Source: Pagrus major (Eukaryota; Chordata; Actinopteri; Spariformes; Sparidae). From it: a stretch of DNA of 64,000 nucleotides. Positions 12,101 to 23,999 of this stretch are shown in pieces (position 1 is the stretch's first letter; each line of letters opens with the position of its first letter). The stretch is from contig NC_133215.1 of assembly GCF_040436345.1 (NCBI RefSeq), positions 21,149,306 through 21,213,305 of the forward strand, in the 5' to 3' direction. A model generated the notes under the pieces. It was not told the origin of the DNA, did not search any database, and was given only the letters and a program-made list of their open reading frames with translations. A program made the translations under genes and the position numbers.

Positions 12101-15100
12101 GACGAAGTGGTGTCAAAAAGGTCCAAATCTTGAATGCAAATCTGAAAATGGATAGTAATAAAAAACACACTGTTATTACCAATATGATAATACTTGACAT
12201 AGTATAAACTACTTAAATTAATCGAAGTACCTGTGAAGATGACGAATGAGTGCTCAGGTTTACACTTGTTGATTTATTTGGAGGAACGGGAACAGGTTCG
12301 TTGAGGCCTGCAAATGAACACAAATGTGTCAAAACTTCAGTTTCCTTCACAAAAAGTCCACGTGTCCTTGAAGAAATCAGTGCTATGCAAAAGAGTATTT
12401 ATGGTCAAATATTAAAATGTGTTTGAGCTTACAAACAATTCACATAGACTGCTGAATGTTGTGCATCACCAACCCAAAACATCAGTATTTGACTATCTGG
12501 GAATGAGTAAAAAATCAACTCAAGTTGAAAGAGTAGAAGATCTGTTGAGTTCTATTCCACCGCTGGATTGGTCCGAGAGTCTGTGTTTGTGTTCAGTTCA
12601 ACCTCTGACTTAACCCTGCACTCACCAGAGACTCTGGATAATTACCCCAGTCTCTTCTTTTTCCCTTTTCTTTCTGTCTGCTCATGAAGTGAAGTACATA
12701 TCCCCTCCAGTCCGTGGTCAGCAAGGACTTACTACAATAAATTACACCCTGGCTTGAAACTGCAGACAGGTTGAGATAAGCGAGTACAGATAAATAATCT
12801 GCCCCTCTGCTCTGCCTGAGTCCTACAACATGCACAACATTTTTGCTCAAGTTGAATATTTCAACTCAAGCAAATACTCTTTGCATTGACTTTGTGTGCA
12901 ATCATGCCACATGAAAAGCTTGCTTCATGTTGCGTGTGAATACAAGGGAATTATTTCCCACTAGGCACATTAACCACAGAGATTTAAATATGTTGGATTT
13001 CAGAATATTTTTTGCCAGTAAAAATCAGCTATTACTTTGCAGATATTAAAGGAAACTCTGCAAAACATGTCATATCAATGTAAACAAACAACGGAAAACA
13101 ATCAACAAATTTATATTCCATGTCACCTAAAGATAACAGCTGTTCGTCCAGCAGAGAGAGTGATGCAGAGGGTGCGCCAAGGCTGGGGGACTGAGAATCA
13201 GTAGCAGCAGATCCACACAGCAGGTCAGCAGGAATAGACAGAGAGGATGTCAGGGGTTGCTGCTGTGATTGAGACACGCTCTGGTTGTCCAGACCCACCA
13301 GGTCAATCAGAATCTCTGACTGGTTTGTGCCTGTCAGAAAAACAGACGGTAAGAAAACAAAAATGTACGTCACACTGACAGTGTCCATCCATCTGTCAAA
13401 CTAAGTTTAAAGGGTCGCCCAAACACACAAACAAAAACAATCACAAAAACATACAGATAGTTTTCCAATGTATCCCTAGTGGCCGAGGCATGCAGGTAGT
13501 TTTGGGTCTGTTCTTTTGTTGAGATCTTTTTTGCTGAGACCTCTGCTACATCCCAATACAGTGAGAGGAAGACAAAAAGTAACATTTAACAAGCTCAAGA
13601 GCTCCATTTGCTCAAGATAATGACAGACCTTACTGTGAACAGCTATCATGCAGAACTATGGCAATTTGCACAGTTTCTGACAAGAAACCTCTCTTTTTGC
13701 AGAATTGGAACAAACAAATCTAACTTCATATAGCCTATTTGCTTAATGCCAGTAGAGAAGAAAACAAATAAAACAAAAATAACAACAATCTTGACACACT
13801 TTGCACATAAACTGTTGGCTTTCAGTCATGTTGTTAAGTCTCAAGAGCACCTACAGGGATGGACTTGATTTCAACATGTGGTCTAGATTTGGGTTGCAGC
13901 CGGCTGAATGAGTTAATAAATGAGTTGAATCACATGCAAATGTGCAGTGCGAAGTAGGCCAAAGAAACTATAGTGCAATGTACGTGTCAAATCCAAAACA
14001 TGAGGATTAAAAATAACTTTGACATTTAGTTCATTATCTAAAAAATACAGCAAAAACAAGTTCGTCCTTTCACATAAAGCTTGCTGGCTAGTCTGAAAAA
14101 CATATTTTCAGTGCCCTCGCATCACACACTAGTTCCTGTTCCTACTGATGACGGATGCATGGCTTCATGTGCTACGGGAATTATTGGTAAAAAAAAAAAA
14201 TTCTGACTGGGGCATTCACATGAATGCTGTTTTCATGTCCCATCAAGTCGGAACAACAACTCTGAAAGTCTGAGAAAATTTTGGTTCTCAAGTTGCCATC
14301 ATATGATGCTGAAACGCGCCAGACAAAAGTAAAAACTGAGTTGATCGCCTATTAGCTTTTATCACATTTATATGGGTGCCCATTGTATATCAATGTGCTG
14401 TGATGCACAGAAAATGGAAGCCGTTATTGAAAATATTTCTGAAACTGCAAACAGCATAATTAATAGCATTCTGCTGTAAACACACAATGATGACAGACAG
14501 TTCTCTGCTCAGATCCGTTAAATGTACCTTGTCTAACTGATGATTGTGTTTGTTGTGCTTCTTCAGTCTCCCCATTGATGGTCTGTCCTTCCACAATCTT
14601 CTTATAGGAATTTATGACATGGGAGAGGTCATCACTGGCCTGCAGGATGTCTCCTGATAAGAGCATTTTAAAAAGGTTACACTCGGGAGAGATCTATAAA
14701 ATCTTTCAGACGACAACAACAACAACAGCAACCAAAAGCCACATTTTTCCCCACAGTGTTTGCTGAATTTAGGAACTGTGTGTTAGTGAGCATTCTGGTC
14801 TGACAGGATGTTGGCCTTAAGTGCGCACATGACATCCCTAAATCATGACTAATCCATTTCATATTAAAATGACGACAGTGAGAGTGAGTCATGAGCATCA
14901 ATAGGGCCAAATTCCAAGATTTCTTACCCAAGCTGCTGTCATTATCCTCAGTCTCAGTGGCAAGCTGAAACACTGTTTGCCTGAGCTTGTCACAATCACC
15001 ATACAGCTCCTGGAAAAAGAATTTAAAAAAATAAAAAAACACACTGAATATTCATAAATTCACATCAGAGAGTCCTTGTCTTCATGTTTTAAAAATGTAC

Positions 15101-18100
15101 TTTGTGCTGCTCAGAGTGCAATTCTTTACTTGATTAGGAAATCAGATTAAGTTCTTCTAAAACATACTTGCAAAAAACTTGTAACCTAATGAAGGACTGG
15201 TTTGTCTCAGAATGAGGGTGTTTTCATTTGTTCCCACAAGGTGAAATCCAACAGAATCAAATTACCTCCCACTGATCTGGGACCATATAGGCTAGGTGTG
15301 CACTAATGTAACTGTGTTTCCAGAAAGGTCAATAAATGCCAAAGAAATATGTAAAGTTGTTTCAAAAGGTCAACTGAGCCTCATCTGATGGAGAACGAAC
15401 CTTAATGAGCTCCTTGTCTCCGTCTGTAGAGTCTTCAGGGCTGAAGTGAGCGAGCATCTCATTAAGGAGTTTGACGCTGTTGTTGACTGCCTCCAGTGTG
15501 CTTTTCTGCTTTGTCACCTTCTGTGTTCGTACCTCGTCCTGAAAAAACAAAAGAAAGTATAAACATAAGCTTTGACGTGACATATATATTATATAATTTG
15601 TATCAGGTATTCTGTCTATGCAATTTGTAAACTGTGATTTTGTTGTTCTGCTCTGTACATGCGACATCTATTGCATGTTAAGTTTTTTTTTCTCAATATG
15701 GCAAGTTTTTCCTCACTCGAATCAAGGGTCTAAGGACAGAGGATGTCGTTCACTGTACAGATTGTAAAGCCCACTGAGGCAATGTGATTGTGATTTTGGG
15801 CTATACAAATACAATTGATTTGGTCTGATTTGATTTGAGATGAAAACATTTCATTCACACCTCCTTGACCATGTTCTTGATCAGTCGATTGGCCTCTTGC
15901 AGATCTTCAGGCTTTTTGCTCTTCAGCAGCTCAGCTAATCGCTGGGGAGAGATGTGAGAACCATCAGTGAGTAAACACTCGATCTCATTTCCCACAGACT
16001 GCCAAGACACAGGCAGCAAAGCCATGCCAGCTCCCAGACCCTGGAAAAACAAACTTCATCCATAGATCAACACAAAGTAAACATGCAGTCATGACTTGTT
16101 TTGGTGCGCTGTTGTCAGTAAGGTACTGGAGCGTGGCATTCTGTTGGATGCTACGATGCAATGCTTTTAGTCACTGATGCAAGAGCAGAGGAGGGGAAGA
16201 AAGAGAGGGAGAGAAATATCTGCTTCCTCTTTTGATCCTTTAAAACCTCTCATGTACCGAGAAAATACTCCAGTCAAAAGTCACTCTCAAGAATGACAGA
16301 AACATGAAAGTATATGGATATGACAGACAGACTGTTTTAAGGATTTCATTTCTAATAAAAAGTGGGCTGCATCTATACAGAAAAACTAAAGGAACAGTTC
16401 AACATTTTGGGAAATACACTTTCTTGGTATTATTAATTACCATGTTATATCTGGTTTTGCTTGATCCCTCCAAAAACCGAAGTAAAAACAACATAGTTGT
16501 TGTTTTAAGGGGATTTATGTGCTGGATGATTTCTTGGCCGGAGGCCATGACATCGTGGAGCTACTCTGAACATCTCCTGCCTGTAGCTTCATGTTTAATG
16601 GACAGATATGAGAGTGGTATCTATTTTCTAAACCAGCTTTTAGCAAGAAAGTAAATCAGGCTGGTTCCAAAAATGTCAAACGATTCCTTTAACAGTCGGA
16701 GGGTCTGAGTGTGTCGGCTAAATACACAGGCATTCGGATATTTTGACTACAGAAGTAATAAATGGCCCCTGCACTGAAACACACATACATATTGTACTGA
16801 ACACACAAAGTTTGTACTACAAGGTAGGGTTCAACAAATTTGCTATCTTAAATGATGATTACAATCTATGCCGTGCCACTGAAACAATTAATTGAAAATC
16901 TGTAACAGAGATAAAACAAGAGAAAGAGTTATGTGCAGTGAGTTGCAGTGTTCACACAAACAACATCCCAAAATAATTGTTCTCACCTTGCTCTTCTGCT
17001 CGTCATCAAACACAGGATTCTTTGGTCGTGGAGATGGTGATGGTATTAATGTGGCATCAAGAGGGACTTCTGGGTCAACTAAGACAATACCTAAATAAAA
17101 ATGACAACAGGCAGCTATTCTAGTCTGGAACAGACAAGCTTACAGCCTTCAAGTTGATAAAATCACTTTAAAAGGAGTCCAAGGCAGAACACAGTAATGA
17201 CTGAATATTTTTGGATGCTATCATTATGCATTCATATTGTTTAAGTGAGTTATTTATCTTATGAGCATATTTTAACAGTTTTTAGTGGTTGGTGTCTCAC
17301 CCTGGGACTTGAGCATCTGATACGCTTCACAGATCTTTGCTTCGTCTGGTAGAGACACAGTCCAACTGAACAGCATTTCGATTACTTTTGCTTTGACTCT
17401 CTCTGACACTTTGTCTCCCAGATACTAAAAGACAACAGATGCACAGCTTAATATGATGACACATATCAATTCAAGTAAGCATAGTGTCATTAGAGGGGGT
17501 TTAAAGTTTTATGGTACTTACTTTGGGTGAAACTACCTTAATTAATTCATTTAAAAACCTAAATTTCCCAACTTCGTTGTGAAACCTTCGCCCACAGTTC
17601 TTCATACAAGCCTCAAGAACCTGCAAATATGAAAACAAGCCAAGATAAATCTCTTCTAATTGTACCACTTATGCTGAGGGATGTCAAAAAACAAAATTGA
17701 AAAGATTACACAACAGACCGTTAAAGCTTGTATTGCCTCCCACTCCTGAGGGGACTGAATCTTGTGCGCCAACAGTCTAACGGATATTTGTGGGCTGAAA
17801 AATATGACAGAAAGAAACAATCCAGTACAAACTAACAAACAAAAGCAATCCAGAGTCTGGATTATAATCAGTGGTGGAACATAAGTACATTTACTCAAAT
17901 TTCAGTTTTTATTTTAAAGTTTTAAGAATATTTTGATGATTGTTGGAATAATATTGCGAATTGCAATTATGTTGAACATGGTAATTGGGACATTACATTT
18001 TCATGTTGTCACATGCCTAATCAAGAATTGAGATAAAAACACTCCACTTCACTTCCATTATCGGGATAATCGTGAATGTCCTCATTACAGTGACTTGAGA

Positions 18101-19754
18101 AAGCTTGATAACGTACCATCCTTTGATTTCATGATTCATTTTTAATTCCTACAACATGACAGGGAGATGAGGTGCCCATCATCACCTTAATTTATACAGG
18201 GGGACTGTTTGATATATTATACTGTAATTACCTCATTTAACTTTTTCACTAAGAGGATGTTCACTAACAAAAGGTGTGTGTCCTATCTGTAAGATGTAAG
18301 GTAAATGCAAGGTAACCATTTTAAGAGTTTTAAGTGTACCGCAATGATTATCAGAATAACATTGTGAATCGCAATTACTTTAGCCAGGATAATTGTGGCC
18401 GAAAATTCCCATATCGTCCCATGCCTAGTTTCTAGTCACTTTGAAGATTGATATTTTACCAGCAAAACATATAGAAATGAAATGAAAATGATATTGTTGC
18501 TTCCTTTTGGGAGTATTTATCAGCTGGTTGGGAAGGCATTTTTAAGTTCTTCTTGATGTACTGGGCTGTACACTAGAATATAAAATAAAGAGATTTATTT
18601 ATAATGGAGAGGGCAGCCCGCAAGAACAGCATTCAAAGAAAAAGAGGAAGAAGTATGCCCTACTTAGAATCAGATTACTCTTGACCGGCTATAGCATAAC
18701 ATAACAAAGTCATGCATCTGTAATAATGATCCAATAACATGTCACACACAAGATGACACTGAGAGGTCACCTTGCTGCTTCATGAGTGTTTTACTTTTAA
18801 TACTTTAAAAACATTTTTGCAGTATTTTTGCAGCGAGTTACTGCTACTTTTACTTATGTAAAATATCTGAGTACTTCTTCCACCACTGGTTATAACAGGC
18901 TTTATAATAAGCTCTGTGTGTTTACCACAATGAGGACACATATTATATTAGACGCATGTGATTCAACGTTATGGGTGAGATTGAAACAATGTGACCACCA
19001 TACCCCTCTAGCTCCTTATTGACCTGGTCACAGAAGCCCATTATATATTCCCAGTCTTCCTGCCTGTTGGAGGGATTTGTGGCTTTGTCTGAAAAAGAGA
19101 AAGAAATCTTGCCAAAAGATACACGTAAAAAAAAAAGGCTATCCTGTCCCTGGACATTTGTTATACATGAACTTGGACACGATTTAAGTCAACCCCCGAG
19201 TATCAGACTCTATCCCCTCTGAGCCCAGCTTACTACAGACGATCCAGACAGTTTCTACCAGGCGTTTTCTTTTCATCTTACGTTATGACTTCTCTCTTTA
19301 AAAGCCCCCAGGCAGGATCCAATTTGTTTTTGCTGCTGAAAGACCTGTTTGAACTTGGATTAAGTTAACGCCTGGAGGTGTTTAGGAATGTCTTTAACCA
19401 CAGGGAGCAAATGCAAAAGATTAAAGTGGGTCACCGGTAGAATAGAGTACTGACATGTTTGGTAAGCATTTACACATTTCGATGATGAACCCAGGACACA
19501 ACTGAACCAAACATGAAAGCTGCTTTTGGCTAGCGACAGCAGCTGTCTGTGTTAGCCACTTTCTGACAACACAGACGAAATAGCACGATACTTTTCAGAT
19601 GCAGCCATGTCACGAGAGTCCAAATAACGTGTCTGACACCTGCAATCATGCAGCACACAAGTGCACACCTCTGATATGAATAAACGACGTGAACGAAGAC
19701 TTGTAGGGTGAACTTACTGAGCCAGGACTCCAGCGACTCTCCATCATCCGCCAT
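9136..19754 (-). CDS. gga3: GGA3, Arf-binding clathrin adaptor
   Basis: GGA3 is a monomeric adaptor that sorts acidic-dileucine cargo such as mannose-6-phosphate receptors between the trans-Golgi network and endosomes. Seventeen exons join in frame on the minus strand: 19718-19754, 19004-19088, 17719-17794, 17522-17620, 17301-17424, 16987-17090, 15861-15941, 15401-15538, 14928-15009, 14528-14653, 13127-13330, 12231-12307, 11750-12141, 10810-11084, 9824-9987, 9522-9632 and 9136-9246. The product is 761 aa (human 723). Domains: VHS about 10-145 (NRQEDWEYIMGFCDQVNKEL, RLLAHKIQSPQEWEA), GAT about 175-305, hinge about 310-630, GAE 634-761 (PVTAYDKNGVR, LQPPSGTELAPFNPI, ending RWGAL). The hinge holds clathrin-box-like LIDLV and LLDLG and an acidic-dileucine DEQLL (379-383), the equivalent of the autoinhibitory motif. 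Closest to GGA3 rather than GGA1 (start GESLESWL; SSLGDILQASD). The intron 13/exon 14 split codons (N542, M634) are inferred from phase. Confidence 0.96.
12308..13126 (-). other. GGA3 intron 11, nothing else seen
   Basis: Intron between the LLDEQLL-coding exon and the next hinge exon. Open frames inside (12419-12613 plus, 12593-12850 minus) show no similarity that I recognise and lack paired splice sites. Confidence 0.5.
13331..14527 (-). other. GGA3 intron 10, nothing else seen
   Basis: AT-rich intron of about 1.2 kb at the GAT-hinge boundary. It contains one A-run (14191-14200) and no recognisable exon or repeat family. Confidence 0.5.
15700..15840 (-). repeat. Dispersed fish repeat copy in GGA3 intron
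   Basis: Read on the minus strand, this block matches the plus-strand block at about 32805-32930 almost base for base. It runs AAATCAAATCAG, TTTATATAGCCCAAA-like, TCACAATCACAT, CCTCAGTGGGCTT, ACAATCT, and GTGAACGACATCCTCTGTCC. A more diverged relative occurs at about 62575-62690. No terminal inverted repeat or coding capacity is seen, so the class is uncertain; a SINE-like or MITE origin is possible. Confidence 0.75.
15942..16040 (-). other. GGA3 in-frame 33-codon alternative 5' exon extension
   Basis: GGA3 exon 7 normally starts at 15941 after a good acceptor (ATCTCTCCCCAG). Exactly 99 bases upstream is a second acceptor with a good pyrimidine tract (TTGTTTTTCCAG, ending at 16041). The 33 codons between are open and in the same frame. 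Use of the upstream site would insert 33 residues (GLGAGMALLP ... HISPQ) between the VHS and GAT domains. Human GGA3 goes straight from KSK to LLAKLLKSK, which matches the short form. Confidence 0.45.
17795..19003 (-). other. GGA3 intron 2, nothing else seen
   Basis: This is the largest GGA3 intron. It contains several short imperfect repeats of the phrase 'GTGAATTGCAATTA' type (around 17955 and 18365) and the phrase 'CATGCCTA' twice (18012 and 18421), suggesting an old internal duplication. No exon recognised. Confidence 0.45.
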
Positions 19755-20300
19755 GTTTGCACTCTGTGAGGCAAACAACGCGTGACTGCTGCTGCCTTCA
19801 CGTGCTGTCGGACAGATGGGAGTTGCTGAGCGGTTGTTCGTGACCCACTGACGTCTTCCCTGAACTTCAACTTCTCCACTGTTGAGATGTGAAGATATGA
19901 ACAATGCTATACCTTTTTATGCTAATGTCACATTTCCTTGTTGGTGATTGCTGTTTTGTTACATGTCCCCCCCCCCAACATTTTGGTGTCCCACACACAA
20001 AAGCAAGCATGATGGAGATCCCTACCTCTGCTGCTGCTGCACCAATTCACTTTTCTGGTTTGCTTGATTTCCAAAGCTAAAAACCTGTATGTTTGTATTT
20101 TATTTTCTTCAGAATATAATTTAAACAACAAAAAGGTCAATCAAGGCAGCGTATAGTGTATGTGACCACAAATACACAGGCTTTTTGGTGCGAACCTAAG
20201 GGGGCAGGGGGGATGCATACATAAAATGTTTAAATGTTAATCTTTATTGTACTCTATCTAGAAACATGTGACATGTAAGACTTTTTTCTTTAGTTACTTT
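19755..20300. promoter_or_regulatory. GGA3 upstream region
   Basis: The 100 bp upstream of the GGA3 ATG contain several CG dinucleotides (ACGCG at 19780-19784, CGTGCTGTCGG near 19801) and are the likely 5' UTR and promoter. Human MRPS7 is transcribed away from GGA3 at this point. I looked for its N-terminal coding sequence on the plus strand and did not find it. Confidence 0.4.
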
Positions 20301-20307
20301 TATTTAA

Positions 20308-20760
20308 AGGCGCTATATGTAAGAGGTGGCCACCTGTTGAATTCATACTCCAACAGAAAGGGGCAGCAGATCACCAAGGTAACTGCTAACTGCTGCTAAC
20401 TTGTCCGCTCAGTTAGCCGTGCAGCTAGTTGGACCACTGGGGGAGTCTTGGTTTTTACATCGCTATCACAGGAGGTCTGGAGGGTATCAGGCTCAGGGCT
20501 AGCTGGTTAGCATGGTAACATCAGTAGAAATCTCTGCAACACAGTCATAGATGTCTTTGAAATAATGTCCATGGGTACATAACCACCAGAAGTATATATA
20601 GTAACTATTATTTGAAACAAAAGCACTTTTATTTTGCAGTAAAATAATCAGGCGTAAAGAGTGGCTCATCTTACCCCGTTCTCCCCTAAAACAACGTCGT
20701 GTGAAGACACCCACCAGCTGCAATGAATAGCAATGAATAAACACTGAACATCATTTAGAC
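20308..20760. repeat. Candidate dispersed repeat
   Basis: The block begins GGCGCTATATGTAAGAGGTGG and continues with CACCTGTTGAATTCATACTCC and repeated GCTAAC/GTTAGC phrases. This wording resembles dispersed repeats common in spiny-rayed fish, from memory only. There is no second copy in this window, and no coding capacity. Confidence 0.3.
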
Positions 20761-21002
20761 AATAACTGAGCTGGTCTCCTGCTACTTGTGATGACATGTT
20801 TTTGTCAAGCCTTGTTTCCTGACACTGCACCAATTCATCCCAGAGGCAGCTAAAAGCGTGTTCCCTCTTCCCAAGAGTCAGATGAGCTTGGCCAGACGCT
20901 ATCTGTCTCAGTTTAGTCTGCTCCCCTCTGAGATCACAGGTGTGACTGCAGAGAAACAGCAGGAATCTTGATGTTGCAGTTTAGTTGACATGTATTGTAA
21001 CG
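20761..21002. other. Intergenic, no feature seen
   Basis: Unremarkable sequence with moderate GC. No exon recognised. Confidence 0.4.
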
Positions 21003-21236
21003 CTACTGGCTTTCTACAGTCCTTTCCTTGTCTTCCAGATGATGCTTCCGCTTCTTCACAGATGTCTTGCTGCCAAAGCCTGCTCTAATGCGCCCACCAG
21101 GACTCTCTGTAAGGGGGCGAGAACGACAAGATGTGGAGGTGTTTGGATTAATGCCAGTACTTCCAGACGTCATCATCAGCTTTGTCCCGAAGCAGAGCAG
21201 TCTGCGTATGATCACATTTGTCCCCACTGAGTCCAT
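21003..21236 (-). pseudogene. Unrecognised coding-like fragment
   Basis: A minus-strand frame of 77 codons has unusually mixed composition for this region (basic end SVKKRKHHLEDKERTVESQ). The next frame over reads CDHTQTALLRDKADDDVWKY before a stop. Coding-like stretches in more than one frame, separated by stops, would fit a decayed exon, and similar stretches continue upstream at 21390-21605. I do not recognise the protein. GC-rich noncoding DNA often gives the same impression, so this is weak. Confidence 0.15.
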
Positions 21237-23999
21237 TTGAAGCTGTATCTGTCTTCACACACTCATCTGCCACATTCTGTTTCTATTACACGCTACATGT
21301 CAGCTGCAGAATCCCCTACTGTCTCTCATATTTTAGCAGAGCAGCATCTCTGTCCATCCACTCTCTTCACCTTTGTTTGGTATTCCCCACTAACATGACT
21401 CTGCTCTCCACATTCTGAGCATGGGGATATCAGGGTCAGCAGAAAGCTCCAAAGAGCATGAGCACATCATGATTTCAACACTAACACAGCTATTACAAGG
21501 CCAATTCTGACAGCTCTTGAAGCACAGACGTCCATTCTTAAACTGCTCTGGCCAGCACCTGTCGGCTTGGCCTTTAAAGGGAATCTTTGGAGAGGATGGG
21601 GTCACCTCTTGAGGTAATTCAGAGTAATTCAGAGTTTCCAGACTTCATCTACTTCAACCTCTTGAAACCACAGTGAAACGGTCAGCATTTAGGCTTGTAT
21701 GTGGAGCGTTCCCACATTTTACCTTTTATTTCACATGGATACAAATCTAGCTCTTTAGTGAGAAGCATAAGATAACTATTCTTGTTTTGGTAAATGCTTT
21801 CTGTGACAGTGAGGAGACAGCACATGGTGGTGTGATCTTAAACACCACAGTGGGATTCTGTTTGCTAACAAGATGTGCTTGTCTGATTGCCAGATTGTGT
21901 GTCTAATGAGGGGGAATTAGGAGCTTTGTCAAACAGTTTTTGTAACTTTCCAAAACTGACAATCACGCCCAGTTTATGCAGCCACTAGCCAGGTGAGCTG
22001 AGGTGAGAAAGTATGAAGAATCTGAACCTCTCTTTCAACCTCTCTGTTTGTCCTTCTTCACAGCTGCTTCTGTCACTCCATGAATGCCTTTGAGTTGAAA
22101 CTGTGTGTCACCTGTGTCTTCTTGGAATTTTGTATTACTGCAGGTAAGAACACTTTTTCCATCAGGTGTGGAAGTGGCTCCAAAGGGTTCTTCGCAGAGA
22201 GATAGTGTTGTGCCTTCAACCATTTGACTCTAAAGAGCACTTTTTCCTTAATGCATTTCTATTTCAGCAAATTTCAGCATAGTTACAGCAGAAACCTGAA
22301 CTCCCCATCGGCACACAGTTTGAGATCCCTGCTCTACAACGTCAGAAAGATACGGTGAGCTCAGCCCAACTCCAAACTTCCAATAATGTTGAGCCTCTGG
22401 TAAAAATTGCAAGATGGAAAAGTAATCAATAATTAAAATAATGGTTTTTCGGCTTTTTTTGTAGATAGGCCTACACAATGGGGCACCACATGAGTCTGTG
22501 AATAGTTCATTGATTCGTTCTCTGTAGGGACATGGTCATGGATATCCATTCAACTGCAATACACTCAACAAGTTTTTAGATGCAGAAATTTGAAATGCAG
22601 CCACTGTTTTTTCTCTCTCTTTGTCTAAAATGAATCGCTGTTGGAGATCTTTGTCAGATCCTGACGACCCCCTGATGTGCCTGTGTGCACCCAGCTCACA
22701 AAGTATCTGCAGGATAAACAGGCTCTCTGGTCCCTTTGGCTCATCTTCGGAATCTCACAGCCTTACTCAGTATTACTCATACATATATAGATAAAACTCA
22801 TTTCTAATGTAAGACTGAATGTTTACCAACCACAACAACGTCGACTGGTGATTTCACCTAGCGAGTCGGTGATCCCATCAAGATGATCACTTTGACTGTC
22901 ATTATTGTTGTTTCCAATAAAAAAATAATGAAATTAGTAAACTTTAATGTAGGATTAATTTAGGATTTGGGGCAGAAAGGCAATGGTGTTGCATGGAACA
23001 TAGTGTGTAAATCATTAACTCAAATTAATTTTGTTTTATTAATTTCATCAGTTCCTATCACATCTGTCAATTTTATTTCAGCATGGGGGCCCACTGGTGG
23101 CTTCGGGGGCCCTTTGCAGCCACATTGTCTGAATATAGCAAGAAACAGCCATGCACAAGCAACAGTAGTTTGTCTCAAGCATACCCAAACAGTTTTGTCC
23201 TTGTTGTTGGTATGCATAGGTGGTCTGGTGAGGTATCTAAATGTGAAAGTCACTCATGCAAATAGTACTTGAGTAAAAGTCTTTAAGTATCTGATGTTAA
23301 ATGTAAGCATACATATATCTAATGTAGGCCTATGTTTATTCTGTATGCTCTGGGTTGACTGAGTACCAGCCTGGTCAATTGTTGGATCTGACATTCAGCA
23401 TTTTTCTGATTATCAGAATCAGTACTTTCAAAATCCACTACTTTGGCTCTGATGCAGCATGCAGTCTGCAAATAACTAGTAACTGAAGTTATCAAATATA
23501 TTTAGTGCAGTAAAAAGTACAACATTTGCCTCAAAATGTTATGGAGTGCCACTATAACGTAGCAGCAAATAAGAAATACTTGAGTAAACTACAAGTACCT
23601 CAAAATAGTTTTAGTTGTTTACTGTCTCTGTGAACGATGAACTAAATGACCCAAGGATAACAGCTCAAGGACTCTCCCAGTGCTTGGCCTCAGTGGTTAG
23701 ATGAAGTTGTGGGCCTCTGCTGCGAGGCTTCCTTCCTGGGGGAGCTGATGTGCTCAAGGCTGAGTCAGGATCTCAGTCAGCGATCTGACCTACTGATATT
23801 ACCCCTGATGAAACTTCTAGTACTGCTGCTGAGAAAGAGCAAGGATTAACACATACTGATGTGTGGAAACTGATGGAATTTCTGTTTAGTTGTGATTTCA
23901 CTTGTTCTTCTTTAAAGTGGAAGCTTGATTGAATCTTTGTGCTATCCCCTTGAGGCTTTATTACGTGAAGTGTAGTTAGAGTAACTAGTCTGACTTGGT
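21237..23999. other. Intergenic between GGA3 and GRB2, no confirmed gene
   Basis: The human neighbours that fill this interval (MRPS7, MIF4GD, SLC25A19) were looked for in the translations and not found. Minus-strand open frames at 22035-22223 and 23773-24009 lack recognisable domains and paired splice sites. Confidence 0.45.

Noticed and set aside
10815-12133. Plus-strand open frames at 10815-11096 and 11858-12133
   Set aside because: They are antisense shadows of GGA3 hinge exons, which fit by splice phase and homology on the minus strand.
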